Assembly (NCBI GenBank): GCA_036583965.1
Contig: JAZBQD010000013.1
Span: 7,046,144-7,110,143, forward strand
Source: Prunella strophiata
Lineage: Eukaryota; Chordata; Aves; Passeriformes; Prunellidae
Direction: 5' to 3'
DNA length: 64,000 nt
The notes under the pieces were generated by a model. It worked only from the letters and a program-made list of their open reading frames with translations, ran no database searches and was not told the DNA's origin. Positions 33,413-46,149 of the stretch are shown here, piece by piece; position 1 is the first letter of the stretch, and each line of letters opens with the position of its first letter. Position numbers and translations under genes: made by a program.

Positions 33413-36400
33413 TTAAAAGAAACCTTAATGACATTTCTTCTTAGAAATTCCTAACAACTATTTCATTACACTCAAATGGAATTTTAAAGCAGTATTAATA
33501 CATCTTTTGGCATTATTTGCTCCCTTCTTCCCCCCAGGCTGGTGGGGGAAGGCAGTTCAAATTCTTGCCTTTGGCACTTTTTAGTTTCCAAACATCAAAC
33601 TCTGTAGGTAGCTTGCAAGCCCCAGCAGATGATCTCCTCTGTCTAATAAAGAAAGCAATTCCACTTGATTTGAAAAATTGAACTATTCTAATAGCCTTAG
33701 GTTTTCCATGACAGGGGTTTGGGTTTTTTTTGCAGATCCAGGCTCAGCTCTACAGTAAAGTCTTCCCCCATCTTACCTGACAGGAGCCCACCCTAGCCAC
33801 AAGCATATGGACATACACTTACTCTCACTTTTCTTGGACCAGATTCACACAGACCTTTTTAATGGTTCTTCTTGTCATTTATAGGTGACAGTCCAAGTTT
33901 TCTTTTTGATCATGTAATTAATGAAGCTTGAGAAATCCTCCAGCACTTCATCAGTAAATCTTAGATTGACATGTTTAGTCTAAGGAAGAAAAAAATTGCA
34001 TGTATTATCTCAGGATGAAAAACTGCCTCCAGAAAAATTACATTAGTATTTCTGTAAAGAATCCATAGAAAATTGGGGAAATTTACAGTCTGGTTAAAGA
34101 ATTTATTGCATCAAAGGGCAGTTTTTATAGTATTTTTTTCTTTGAGTGTTTTGAAATATACTTCCTCCAGGGGGTGCCAGATTAACACCACTGGAAAATA
34201 AAAATGTGTGAGTTCTCCACACTAAGGACAGAACTGTCCATCCTGCACATTTCAAAGTACCTCGTGAGTGATGCACCCCTCCAGTGTGAGCCAAAGGCTC
34301 CAGTGTCCAGAGGGAAATTTTTCAGCTGTTCACTTGTAAAGCTCTCTTGAAGTCAGAAACTGCTGACTGGTCCTACAATTAATGTCACACACATGCTCTG
34401 CTGAGTTCAGATAGGACACATCCCTCAGAAAAGAGCTTTAAAAGTGGCTGAGTGGAGAAATACATCCATCTCAGCCTTTGAAAAAAGGAGACCTTAGGGA
34501 AGGAAGAAGTAACTAATGCAGTGGCAGCTGTATGTAGCTTCAACCAGCTTATGAATAAGGACAGAAACCTGGACCCAAGAACTAAAATGACACAGAAAAG
34601 CTGGAGAAAACATGGTCAGGAGTGTCATCAGGTTTTCTATAGGTCTGCAGGGAATGTCAGCTATGAGTAGGGTGTCTGTAAATGTCATTAGAGCAGAGGA
34701 GAAGTTTCACTGGCTCAGAAAATAGAAATCTATCACTTAAAACAGAAACTTTGCCTTGAACAGGCGACTGCTTTACTCTTAGGGAAATTGATCTAATCAC
34801 TATTTCCAGACAAAGGAGCAAGAAAAAAAAAAAAGAAAATTGTTGAGAAGTCATATAATAATATCAAAACCTTTTCAACATTTCACTGCTCATGTTTTTC
34901 TTTTATCTACACAGCAGCTAAAATAATCACACAGTCAAGCCATTCTGGTTCCCACAGAAATACTACTGAAAGAGTGCCTGGTTATCTTCTACTTGACAGT
35001 AAAATCTCTGCTGAATAAGTATTTAAGGAGAAAATTTCTGTGAGACTGAAATACTAAAAGACAAAATCTCTGAAATAGATTTAATTTGACCTCTGGCAAT
35101 TTTATTTTCCTTACTTTGAGATTAGCAACAACAGTCAATGCTAGCAGTGAAAACCAACATAATTAATCCATAATATCATATAAGTGTGGACATTGTCAGA
35201 ATGAAAGAAGACCCTGAATATTGTATTAATCCATTATTAGAGTGATATTGGATGCAGGGCTGTCAGTTAGCACCCTACTGAGATGCAGAAGAGATGCTCA
35301 TTATTCCAGAAAAATCACCTCACTCAATTCTCAGCTGCTTATAACAGTGGAGCTCCAGTGCAGTCACTGATCAGCAGCTTTACATCAGCTAAAAATATGA
35401 TCACTTGTGTAGAGTTGGAATTGCTGTGGAAGCACAGTGAATTCATGAACCAAAGCCTTGAGTGCTGGGAGAGGTTTCTGTGACCCTGTAGGGAGCTATG
35501 CCTGGTGTAGGCACCAAACCACAGAAAACAGATAATAATTAAAAATCACTTGCAGTACATACCTGGAAGTCTAGTAATGGTTTTGGTAAATGATAACATG
35601 CCCTAAATAGCATGATCTTTAGACTAGACACTGGGATTAATGGAACATTTTACTTTATTCCTCACTTTCTCTCAATCCCATATTCTAGAGACACATTTAT
35701 ATTTTTGTTTGGCATTGCCTTCTTAGATGCAGGCTTGTGCAGTTGTAAACTAACCTGGTTTATGCTGAACTGTCCCCTGAGAAAGGGAAGGCTCTGTCTT
35801 CAATGTCCTGTACAGAAACAAAAGGTCCCATAACATCTTGCCTGGCTTATTATTGGCAGGGACTCAACCCTGGGGGATGTGGCAACATTTTTTATTTGTT
35901 ATTTGATTTCTTAAAAATCCCTGCTGTGGATATTAAGAGGAAATCGGCCATAATTCAGGAGCAGTAGTTCTGATGGACAGAGAATGGAAGGCTTCATATT
36001 AAAGCCTTAGGAGGCCAGAAAGAAAATTGAAAATCTGGAAGTATTGGCTGATGGGCACTATACTTTCATTATAAAGAACACCAAGTTCTATAAACCTCGT
36101 GGCAGGAGGGATAAGAGCAGAATGAAAACAGTGACCTTGAGATCAGTGTCAGGCTAGAGAGTAGTAGGTTTACAACAAAGGCCAAGTAAAGGAGAGGAAG
36201 AGGAAATGCAGGTCAAGACATCATCTTCAACTTCGACCTTGTTCTTGGCACTCCTGGTCAAAAAATGTCCACATTTATAGTTTCTTTCTGTAAACCAAAT
36301 CAGATGCATGCTTTCTCTCCATCCATGAAGCTGGAACCCATGATTATGTTTTCTTTGCTTTGCATCTTCACTGCTGCATTATTCTCTCTGTTTTTGTCGT

Positions 36401-37039
36401 TTGTTTTTTTTGCCCCATTCCTTTTCCTAGCCAGTGGCCTGCTTTGACCAAACCACTTTCTATTTATAACCCTCTTTTGATTCACCATTCTTTATTGCAG
36501 CAAGGAAAAATCTATTCTGATAATTTTCCAAGATCTGTTTTGACCCAAGTTCTATCCAGCCTATCATTTAAATTATCTTTTAGGAGTCAAAGCTGACCTC
36601 TTACCTGCCACATTGTCAGTCTGTATCACCTCTTTGTTCCATTTTCCCACATTTCCTCCTAAGCCTGGTCTCAGTCTAAAGAAATCAAATTGGAGAGCAT
36701 TATTTGGGGTAGGCTTTGAGAAGCCAAAAAGCCTATATTATCTGCTGGCTAACTCTGGAGGCAACTGGCTATGATTTATGGGGGTGTTGGAACACCCATA
36801 GCTCAACATCCACAGGCACTGAGAGCATGGGACAACGTGGGTGTTGGCACACCATCACCATGTGGTTTTTCATATGTGAACCCTGGCTACTTAAATACCC
36901 TGCATTCAGCTTTGACAGACTGTAAAGTACTGGAAGTCACAATCCCAAACAACTTGGTCTTGTTACTCGTTTTATGGCATTCTCATCTTTTACAGCAGTG
37001 TATTTGTGGAGAAGCAATGGTTCAAGAGCTCACCTAAAT

Positions 37040-37239
37040 CACTGGTTTGCAGTTTATGGTCTGCAGAGCCTGGCAAGCCCATGAAAAACTTCTAAATAAT
37101 CTGAAAAAAAGTGATTGAGAAAAAGAAAATTCATATGTGCCAGACAGCAATCTACATATGTGAAATTCCTAAAGGAGTCTGCACTACTGCTGGAAAAATT
37201 TTAGGGGTCCACAAATCAAAAAAGGTTGAAAAACCACTG
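37040..37239. mobile_element. hAT-type DNA transposon remnant (200-bp non-autonomous element) with 8-bp TSD
   Basis: The 200-bp element starts CACTGGTTTGCAGTTTATGG and ends GTTGAAAAACCACTG, so the reverse-complemented right end begins CAGTGGTTTTTCAACC. These imperfect terminal inverted repeats have the CAGTGG start and GTGGACCCC-like sub-terminal block typical of hAT/Charlie-type elements. It is flanked by identical 8-bp copies of ACCTAAAT (37032-37039 and 37240-37247), the target-site length hAT transposases make. There is no transposase frame, so it was mobilised in trans. Confidence 0.82.
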
Positions 37240-38578
37240 ACCTAAATCTTCTCCTGCAACAGCAAATGGCCTAGAACTGCAGCAATATGAGAACTTGGCA
37301 CTAAGAAATGGCATGACAGCTAAGCAGCACAAAATCACTGCAGCTTCTCACAGATGTAAGTGGAAGGGAATAGGACAGGCACATATCCGTTTTGCCTTTG
37401 TATTTGTTCAGGGATTAGTGTTAAAACAGACACAGAGAATAAAAAGGGCAGTCTGTCTGAATGCTAACTAAATAATCTTAACAACAGATTACAGCATGCA
37501 ACAAATTTGGAGATGGATATGTTCCTTATGCAGACTGATCATTTCAAAGGATGAACTTTCACTAATTTAAAAGAAATCAGACAAGCACAATCCCTATTAA
37601 GGCATCATGTCATCATTTCACTAGATTCTCTGGAAATAAGCTTGTTTCTGTGCTAATTTTTCTTCTGGCAGAACCAATTCAATCTTGGCCTTTACAAGCT
37701 GGTCTTTTACATTTGATTCAAAATTGGATTTGGGCCTCTGGAGATATCTGATGTCAGCCTTCCTAATGTAGTGTCAACATGAAGACACAAAGAGATAAAA
37801 AGTCAGTTTCACTTAGAATTTCCTTTTTTCAAGGCCCAATCTGGATTTTTCACTCTCTTTCACATTTGCAGTCTGGATCATTGCATCTTCTTGTTGTGAG
37901 TCACATTAAGCAAGAGGGCAAGAGAGTGCTTAGCCAGCCTCCCTGGTTTATAGGCAGGGTCACTAACACAGCTGGAACACATACTTATGCTTCATGATAT
38001 CACCTCATAAAACGATCACATAGCAGACAAATTTTAAGTGCATATTGGAAAAGCAGAAACTCTGGGGTCAGGGTGGCGCAGAGTGGAGGAAGGGTAAATG
38101 TAGGCTACAATGAGAAATAATGAGACTCACTTTGCTGGAGGAAATGGTCAAACATTAGCATTTCAATAGAAGAGGTCAAACCATTTCATCCAATACAGGA
38201 TGTCATTCCCTGCAGACCAAGCTAATACAACCCATAACATCTGTACTCTGTATCATACTTTTAAAATATGACATCCAAACTGTGGGTTACTCCCCACAAA
38301 GACTTCTGTTATCCCTCCTGCCTCCCTCCCTGGCCCAGCATGCAGTCTGTCCTCATTTGGATCATATGAATTAAACAACTAAAAAGGGGACACAAAGGAA
38401 AAAGAGCAAGAACACAGAATATCTCAGAGGTGTTAAGGAAAACTGTGTAGGCACACAGCTCAGGTCCATAATAACACACACAGAGAAAGACTGAATTACA
38501 ATTATTTGGACAACCTTAGGTCTATCCCATCCAGGCAGGTTCATTTACTCTTTTCTTGGAAGTGCAAAAATGCTGTGG

Positions 38579-38711
38579 AAAAAACAAAAACAAAACCAAA
38601 CCAAACCAAAACAAAACAAAACAAAACAAACAAACAAACCAGAAAACCCCCAGAAAACATAAAAAACCAACCCCAAAAAAACCCAAGAAAACCAAGACAA
38701 AAACCAACCAA
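38579..38711. repeat. AAAC/AAACC low-complexity tract
   Basis: About 130 bases almost free of G and T on the plus strand, built of AAAAC, AAACC and CAAA units. Open frames across it on both strands are artefacts of this composition. Confidence 0.9.
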
Positions 38712-40449
38712 ACCCTCTTCCCCCTACATTTCCCAATCTGCAGCACATTCATGGTTCCAAATACCTAGAAACTCAAACTTTTGCTACCACCATCACCAGC
38801 ACCACTGCAGAGCAGAAAGTAAAGCTGCTTTTTGAAATGTCTTGCTTAGCATGTTATATTTCACAAAGGCAGTAGAGTAAATCTTTTATTCCAGGTCTCA
38901 CATATGGCAATTGAGACAGGATTTTAGGCCACAGGTAGAACATCACCTTTCTACAATATTGCCTATCAAAGGTAAGGGAAATCCTCATGTTCAGATGAGC
39001 TGTACAGCTGCTCAGTTTTGCAGAAGTCTTGCGAATTTTCCTCGATGCTGTTTTTCCTTTGCTTACACCAATGTCTAATTTAACACCTTCTATTTCACTG
39101 TTTTCCAAGCAGTCACTGCCCAACAGCACATCCTCCCATCAGCTTAGCAGTGTAAACCAGCCAAGAGCACATTAAACATTTGATTGGATTCAGCTGGATC
39201 TTTCTGCATTGTGGGAAGAGCAGACAAGCATTTGAATAGAGTTTCTGGGTGTTGGTCTGGACATCCACATCAATCCCTTGCCAGAAAGAGAAAAAGCAGC
39301 ATCACATTTTTCATAGTGCTTTTCTTTAGTGACATTTCCTTCCTTCCATTAAGCAAATGTCCAGGGGAGATAAATGAATTGCTTTGTATATCTAGAGGAT
39401 CTTTGAAACCCTTGATCTAGCAAGAATGAGAAAAATAACAGGGAGCTGAATGGAGGAAGGAGATTTAAACACACAAATTCTCAGATAGAAAAAAATAATA
39501 AAGAGCTAGAAAATGGAGGCATGCCACAAGAAAATAACTCAGACACAGGGGTACTCCAAAATAACTCAGTTGCTAGAGGAGAAAAAAACCAACACAAAAG
39601 GACCTCATGCAGCAAAGGAGAGTTGATGTTCAGCAATGCTCAGAAATTTTAATACTGATGTGTAAAATTAAACCATGACAGCAGAACAGGCTTATCTGCA
39701 AGCGTCACGTTACTTCCCCTGGGATCACTACCTTCCCACTGGTGCTTCTGTCATCTTCTCCTCCCCCCTCCAAATCTCACTTGACCTGAATTCTCATGAT
39801 TTGACTCCATAATCCTCTGGTTTCCACTGTATGCACACAAAAGATTATTGTACAAAAGCGAATTCCCAGGGCCTTGGGCTTTGCTTTCCATTTAGTTAAA
39901 GAATTATCCTACAGTAGTTTAGATGCTGGGAAACTTGTCCTGTAGATTATTGCCTACAGGGCAAATGCTGAGGAGGCTGCTAACGAGAGAACAGATGTTC
40001 AGTGGCTTATGAGCCTTGCTGAATGTAAATATCTTCAGCACACTGCCTGTCAATAAGCCTCTGCCTGAGAATCACAAACCTTATGGACAAAATTCACCCC
40101 CCCCCCCTTGCAAATGCATGGGCTTAGGCAGAATTACACTGAGGAAGAAGCTGTTCCTTCATCTGCACCAGAGAGGCAGAGTTAAAAAGTTTGTATAGAC
40201 ATTGAGACTGAATGTCATGAAAAGTTAATATTTTTAAACAAAACATTGTCTCTTTCCAAGAGAAAATGCAGCTCTTGGATCTGTTATGACACAGCAGGCC
40301 TAAAATAAACAGATTTCAGTGAAAAATTGATATTAGGGGTGAAAGATTTTACAGTGACTGGATTTCTAAAAGTTTGCTTGTCTCCATAAAAGGATGCTCT
40401 GCTTACAGGGCTTCAGTAGGTGATGTTTTTCTAGAGAGCAGCAGCTTAA

Positions 40450-40575
40450 GGGGAGGTGGGTACCTCTGGAGTCTCCTGAGCATCACTGTGCATCCCTGCA
40501 TACCCCTCTGTCTCCCCTCTGTGACACCTGTAAGACCTTAGACAGACTCCCTAGGCAAAATGTGGAAAGAGTTTT
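40450..40575 (+). repeat. Diverged repeat, copy A
   Basis: GTGGGTACCTCTGGAGTCTC, then CTGAGCATCACTGTGCATCC and CTGCATACCCCTCTG, aligns with copy B at about 42288-42395. Where B has CpG, A usually has TG or CA, so A looks like a methylation-decayed version. The family is not recognised. Confidence 0.5.
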
Positions 40576-42224
40576 AAGACCCCTCTTCCAATCTTCTGAA
40601 CATCTGCAGACGTTCAGCTGCCAAAGCAGCACTGTTTTGTCCCTTCCATTTTGCCTGATGAGTGACCCTCAGAGCACATACACTCCCGTGAGGGCTCAGT
40701 AGCTGATCACAGTCAGTTGATTCTTCTGAGTGGCTTTTTCTTTATGAGATTTCCTGGCAGAATACCAAGATATGCAAGGAGGACATTTGCCCTCAAGCTT
40801 CACCCCTTCCAGCCATCCTTCCTGGGAAAAGAGCAGGCTGATCTTGCTCTGCACCTCATCAGTTGTACCTGCATTGCTGGAAAGCCATGAGTTCTTGCTG
40901 GTCACAGATTTTCACTTCACTGTTGAAGTGTAGGTAACTGCACACTGTCATGAAGTTGCTTGGTACAATTTTCAGGATCCACTAAAGAGTCCTTACAGCT
41001 GAGTGTGCCACATCTCTCTGCCTTTGCCAAGTGGTGCTCAGAGTTCCCAGTTACAACATGAGAAGGGAAGGCAAGTGAGCAGGGTCTCTCCTCTATCATT
41101 GAATCCATGAAACCACAAAGGGCCTCTTTTTTTTTTTCTGGGAGTCCTCTGTTACAAGGGCATAACCACAGTCTGAAAAATAAACAAACTCCACCATGTA
41201 CAACATTTAACTGAAAAGACTGGCTGGCAAGCTGAAATCTGGGAGACCTGGGTCAGCTACTGAACTGTTTTATGATGTGGAACAAATCACTGTGCTGTGT
41301 TCACTCCTCTGTCCTGTCCCAGTCAGATTGCCAGCTCTGCACAACAAGCCTTGATTTTTATTAAACATGCATGCTCTACTGGGCACACTGCAACCCTTGT
41401 CTCACCTGAGGCTTCTAGGTGTTCTTGTAGCACACATAATAACACTTTACAGTTCAATCTCTTATGGTGGGAAGTCCCATGAAAAATACTTAGTATGAGC
41501 CTTTGTGTATATAAAAGTGATTGGCGTGGAAGGATACCACAGAAAATACTGTAATTACAGTCTTGTCTTTTGGAGGCAGAGATTTACTGCTGCAACGTGC
41601 TCACCTCTGGGTGGAGAGCACAGGAGCAGCAGCAGCACTGCCAGGACAGACACACAGCATCAGGAGCAGGGCGGGATCCAACCTGCTCAGCCTCCCTTCC
41701 CCTGCGGGCAAACCGCAGCTGGCAGAGCTGAGCTACCGCAGCCGGACCCTGGCTGGGGCACCGAGGTGAACACCACAATTCTCACCAGAACTGTCACCAT
41801 TTACTGTTACCTGCACCACCTCAGTGCTCCCGTGGGCATCTAAACCTGCACCCACCCAGCCCTGCTTGGCACCGGGGCAGAGCAGGGCCACAGCAGCCAG
41901 GCTGAGGGTGGGTAGGTAAGAGGTACATCAGCATGTAAAGCTCCATGAAAATATAGAAATATTCAGTACCTCAAACACTGCTGAACTTTTACTTCAGTCG
42001 CTCCATTGTTAGGATGAGCTTGTTAGTAGCTGTAATAGCAAAGCTCTTTGTGTCCGTGGGACAAAGCAGGATCTGTGGCAGGGCTGCACACGACTTGCTG
42101 CGTTCTGGCAGAGCAGCCTAAGCTTTACCGCTCCGCCTTGCGCTTCCGCAGCGAGGGGAATTGCGGGCTCCAGGGGCCACCTGTGCGGGGCCGGCGATGC
42201 CTGCCGGCTGTCCTTGTGCTCCGG

Positions 42225-42239
42225 CGGCACTAGATGGCA
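42225..42239 (+). promoter_or_regulatory. CTCF-like motif
   Basis: CGGCACTAGATGGCA matches the CTCF core CCASYAGRKGGCRS at 12 of 14 positions, with the invariant AG and GGC. It sits in the middle of the CpG-dense patch. Confidence 0.5.
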
Positions 42240-42287
42240 ATGTGGGTCTTCAGCAGCCCTGCCTCGGCAGCCCTGGGGGAGCCCGGC

Positions 42288-42395
42288 GGGTGGGTACCCC
42301 TGGGCACCCCTGAGCATCGCCGCGCATCCCTGCACGCTCCTCTGCATCCCGCCCTGCAACCCCCGCAAGAGCTCAGGCACAACGTGGGAAGAAAT
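42288..42395 (+). repeat. Diverged repeat, copy B (CpG-rich)
   Basis: GTGGGTACCCCTGGGCACCC, then CTGAGCATCGCCGCGCATCC and CTGCACGCTCCTCTG, aligns with copy A near 40450. Similarity continues weakly to the GCACAACGTGGGAAG / GCAAAATGTGGAAAG pair. It lies in a GC-rich patch and retains its CpGs. Confidence 0.5.
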
Positions 42396-42800
42396 GCTGC
42401 TTGGGTGGCTGTCATTGTCCTGTGCCTCCAACAACTGCTTCTCTTCACAAATTAGATTTTATCCATCATGGAATAAAAGCTGCAGCCAGCAGCAGGGCCC
42501 TTTACAACCCGCGTTCCTGCCGAGGGGAGCAGCACCTCGCTGCCCAGCCCATCTTGCTCCCTGGGACCCACGGTATCCATGGGGGACAGGATGGGGCACA
42601 AAACCCCACGGACAGGCAGCCCATGTGCCAGCATTGCATTTGTGCCCAAGTTGTCACCAGGCCACATATCTGCAGCTCTGCAGGCAGTGCTGGGGCACAC
42701 CAGCCTGGGCACCACCAGGCACTGCCACCACTAGCTGCCTTCTGCACATTTTCTGCCCAGAAGGGGTTAACATTTCCTTTCCTGAGTCCAGAATAACATT

Positions 42801-45800
42801 TCTTACAGTTGGTTTCTGGACATTTTATTAATCACCCTTAATCCAGTGAATTTTTCTTTAAAAGGAAAGCATTTTTCTTAATAAAAAGTCACAGACAAAG
42901 CCTTTTCTATTGTTGCCTTTGGATGGAGTTTTATCTGTCAGTCAGGGGCAGGTTTTTAAGAGGAAATTTTCAGATGAATGATAAAGGACACCCTGAACTC
43001 TGCCACACAGAGATGACCTGCCACTGGGTTTCTAGTTTCTGTTTAGTTTTTAGATCTGGCATGCCAAGGAACATTTCAGTTTTAGAATTAATGGGCTTAT
43101 CCCCTGTCTTACACCTTACTTCTTAGGGCTGCCTCCCCCCTGAGTTCTCTCTGTGCCCATGGCACAGCTACAATTAGCATTTCACAGCAAGAGCTGTGCT
43201 CTGCAGGAGTATGGGATGAACACTGGGCTGTCAGTCCATGCAGACTAACTCCCCAGCCTAATTTGTGCTGCCTGTTGCACCAGGGACTTACCATTAACTC
43301 TGTTGTCATTCCTTGTCTGCTTTAACATGATTGCTTTCAAGATTTCTCTCTCCAGGAAAACATCTGTGTTTTGGATTAGTTTTCCCTAGACAGATTTACT
43401 TACAGTTTTCCACATTAAATCTCCCTATTTTGTTGCTTTCTAGTCTATCTAGGTCCTTTTTTTGTTATTATTCCTCCAGGTGCATTAAAAAATCTCCCCA
43501 TTTAGTGGAGTCAGCAGAGTGCTCTGGTATCCCAATTTACTCTTTGTATTCAGCTATGAATGAATCACACATTCCTGGATGTCCTTCTTTAACACAGTGC
43601 ATTCACTTCCTGCAGTCCTTTGTTTACAGTTCATGCTTTTGTCATCTGCATGACTGTGCCAATACCCAAAAGGATTTAAATTACTGTTTCCATCAGTCAC
43701 ATATGAAAAAGCTATAAAAACCAGAATAACTCCCCCAATTGTTCTGCTTATCAGCCATAATTACATTATCTTTTGAATGTTAAAAGATTTTCCTCTCAGT
43801 ATCTGCATTATTTTACTAAATATAAGCTTACAGTAACTTTCAGATTACTTTTGATTCCTGTTTGAAAATTGTTTGGATATTTAATTTTCACCCTATTTTC
43901 TGCCAGTATAATATCAATTGTCCAGTTGCTTAATTGTAGCTAGCAGAAAATATTATTTTGTCCTTTAATTCATGGATATAACATTATAAATAGGCCCATA
44001 AAAGAAATGAAAATTTTTGAATGGCAGCAATCATGCCTACCAACAGAATGAAATGAGATGGTGAGTGAATTTAAAGAGTACCTTTTCCGCCCTTTGTTTT
44101 ATCCATGTATTGAATTCAGGATGAAAGCATATGTAGTCTGTGATCCCAAAACATGCTTCCTCTTGTCAGCATTCCTGTATTTCATCCAGATATGCTGTTA
44201 TTTTCAACCCTCATGCTCTGAGGTCAAATGCTACACAACCTGCCTTGAAAAAAAGGAGCAGAGCTGGAGGCTGTGGCTGTGCCAACAACTGGGGCTGCCA
44301 CAGCCCCTAAAGCTCCCCGTTATGACAGCCTGTGAGAAAGCTCCCCTTGAGGGACACACAGATGGCAGAGCTGCCCAGAGTGCCAGTGCAGTCCAGGGCA
44401 GGACAGCCCCTGTCCCTGCTCTGCCCAGCTTGGCTTGGCCCTGAGTGAGGAGAGGGAGGTGGCTCAGTGCTCACTCCCGAGCTCCCTGCTGGTGAGCGCT
44501 GCACGGCATGCTCGCATCCTTGTCTGCTTCGTGTCTGCATTGCTTACAGCCACAGCTACTTCCATTTCCCTCTGCTCTTCTCTTAATGGAGACAGAGCCT
44601 ACATCTTATGTTCACTCTTATTCCTGGCAGGTTTGCAATTTGAGCACTGCACTGTGATTTTCTCCAAGGTCTTGTTCTCTCAAGGCGCTTCACTGCTCTT
44701 TCTTTTGAATGCACTTGAGAGACAGGACACAGGTACTGTGTCCTTCTGATGAGTCACAGGAAGAGGATTTTTACCTTTTCAACTGGCCTCTTGGCCTATC
44801 AAGTCCTCACAAAAACCACAATAAGTCTCCCCAGTTTGCAATACTTCTCCCCAAACTCAAGTACTCCATTGCTTTAATATCACTGAGACATGACTCACTC
44901 CACCCCACTCCCTTCTGCAGGACTTTTAAATGTTCCTAAGGTTCCTCTGTTCATTATTATTTTAAAGCTGAGCATGGGGTCAAGCAGCTCAGTTCCCAGT
45001 GTGCTTTCTGGATGATGTGGCCAAGACACTGGTGCCTTCTGCTGCCTTCCACAGAGCATGAATTCATCCCTCATGTGGGGGAGGATGGCAGTGCTCACCT
45101 AAAGACCTTGCTTAGCCTGATACTGATCTTTGAGGCTGTTGTGCTTTGCCTTATGCCCATTCTCTAGATCCTCCCACTCTTGCCCCCTTTATCTTCACTT
45201 CGGATGACGGTGAAGTGTGGGCACAGTGGAAGTTGAAGGCTCACTGTGATCATTTGCAAGAGCAATTAGCAAAAGCCTGTGCTCATACAAAGCCTCCATG
45301 GCATGACAGAGTGTAGGGCATGTCCTCCAAATCCCATCCCTGCTCCAGGCTGTGCAAAGTCCTGTAGGATCAGAACTCCCAGTTTAGCACTGCTGACAGG
45401 CAGACAAAGGCAGAGACAGACAGTCCTCATCCCTCATCCTTATTCAGCTGTCCCTCCTCCTCCTCCTCCTCCTCCTCCCACCTGCAAGGCTTTTGCTGTT
45501 AGATCTTAGAGCATTCAGCTGTCTTCCACCTCCATCATTGCTTTGATAACTGATAGCAGGGAAGGTATTACTTAAAGAATCTGGGTGACTGTTAGCAAAA
45601 TAAACAGGAGATGAAAGATAAGGCAGTCTCCTTGGTGCGTAATTACCTTAAAGGAAGGTCTGTTTGCTAATACTGTTGTTTTGATGTGCTAAATAGCTTG
45701 GGCTTAACGCCCCAGCAGATACTAAAACTAACTAATTCCCGATGATGTCATTCCAAGATTACAGAGACTGGGGAGGTAAGGGAGGAGTATCCACAAGGCA

Positions 45801-46139
45801 GTGGTGTGTAAGGAGTGCTCCCAAATCACCCGATGTGGCAGACGGGAGTCTCGTCTTCACAGACAACTCTGCTGTCAGCACAACAAAACCCCACCAAAGC
45901 AATGCCTCCAGGGTGGCTCTCTCAAAGTCACCTACTCCCTTCCCAGCAGCCTGCTCTTGAGGAGATGCTCTCAGGTGTGCAGCAAGGAGAGCATTCACTC
46001 TGCAGTGCTCTGCAAGGGAGCTCTTGCTCCCCAGCTCTCCCCATAAAGGGGGTTCTCTCCCTCCGCTCTGAACTGGGCTGGAAGGAGCTGCAGCTGGTTT
46101 GTAGGCAGCTGGGTTACCTGCCTGTGTGCATCATCTGAG
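42801..46139. other. Intergenic region, no gene seen
   Basis: AT-rich to mixed sequence. A (CTC)n microsatellite lies at 45453-45478. Open frames (for example 43331-43717 and 44058-44444) lack splice context and recognisable protein features. Confidence 0.5.
45453..45478. repeat. (CTC)n microsatellite
   Basis: About eight CTC units, a polypyrimidine tract on the plus strand. Confidence 0.9.
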
Positions 46140-46149
46140 CTGTGTGTGA

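Larger units (their letters stand above)
29961..37031. other. Intergenic region right of CHFR
   Basis: No splice-bounded coding exon is visible. Contents: an A-rich tract at about 30680-30730, the possible CR1 fragment at 32213, poly(A) at 32598-32638 and a compound microsatellite at 33307-33412. AT-rich unique sequence fills the rest. Open frames are short and unsupported. A divergent non-coding transcript from the CpG island is possible but not shown by the sequence. Confidence 0.5.
37248..41500. other. Intergenic region, no gene seen
   Basis: AT-rich sequence with an AAAC/AACC low-complexity tract (38579-38711), a C11 run (40097-40107) and the first copy of a diverged repeat (about 40450-40575). 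No coding exon or RNA gene is supported. Confidence 0.5.
41501..42800. promoter_or_regulatory. GC-rich patch with TATA-like and CTCF-like motifs
   Basis: A locally GC- and CpG-rich interval (densest at about 42115-42375) in an AT-rich desert. A consensus TATA-like TATATAAAAG lies at 41508-41517 and a CTCF-like site at 42225-42239. Open frames on both strands are the result of high GC. It could be an orphan CpG island or an insulator. No exon with good splice sites was found. Confidence 0.4.

Noticed and set aside
38506..38835. Lys/Pro-rich and Phe/Val-rich open frames on the two strands
   Set aside because: They translate the AAAC low-complexity tract.
42009..42831. Overlapping 140-205-codon frames on both strands
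   Set aside because: High GC keeps all frames open; no homology or splice support was seen.
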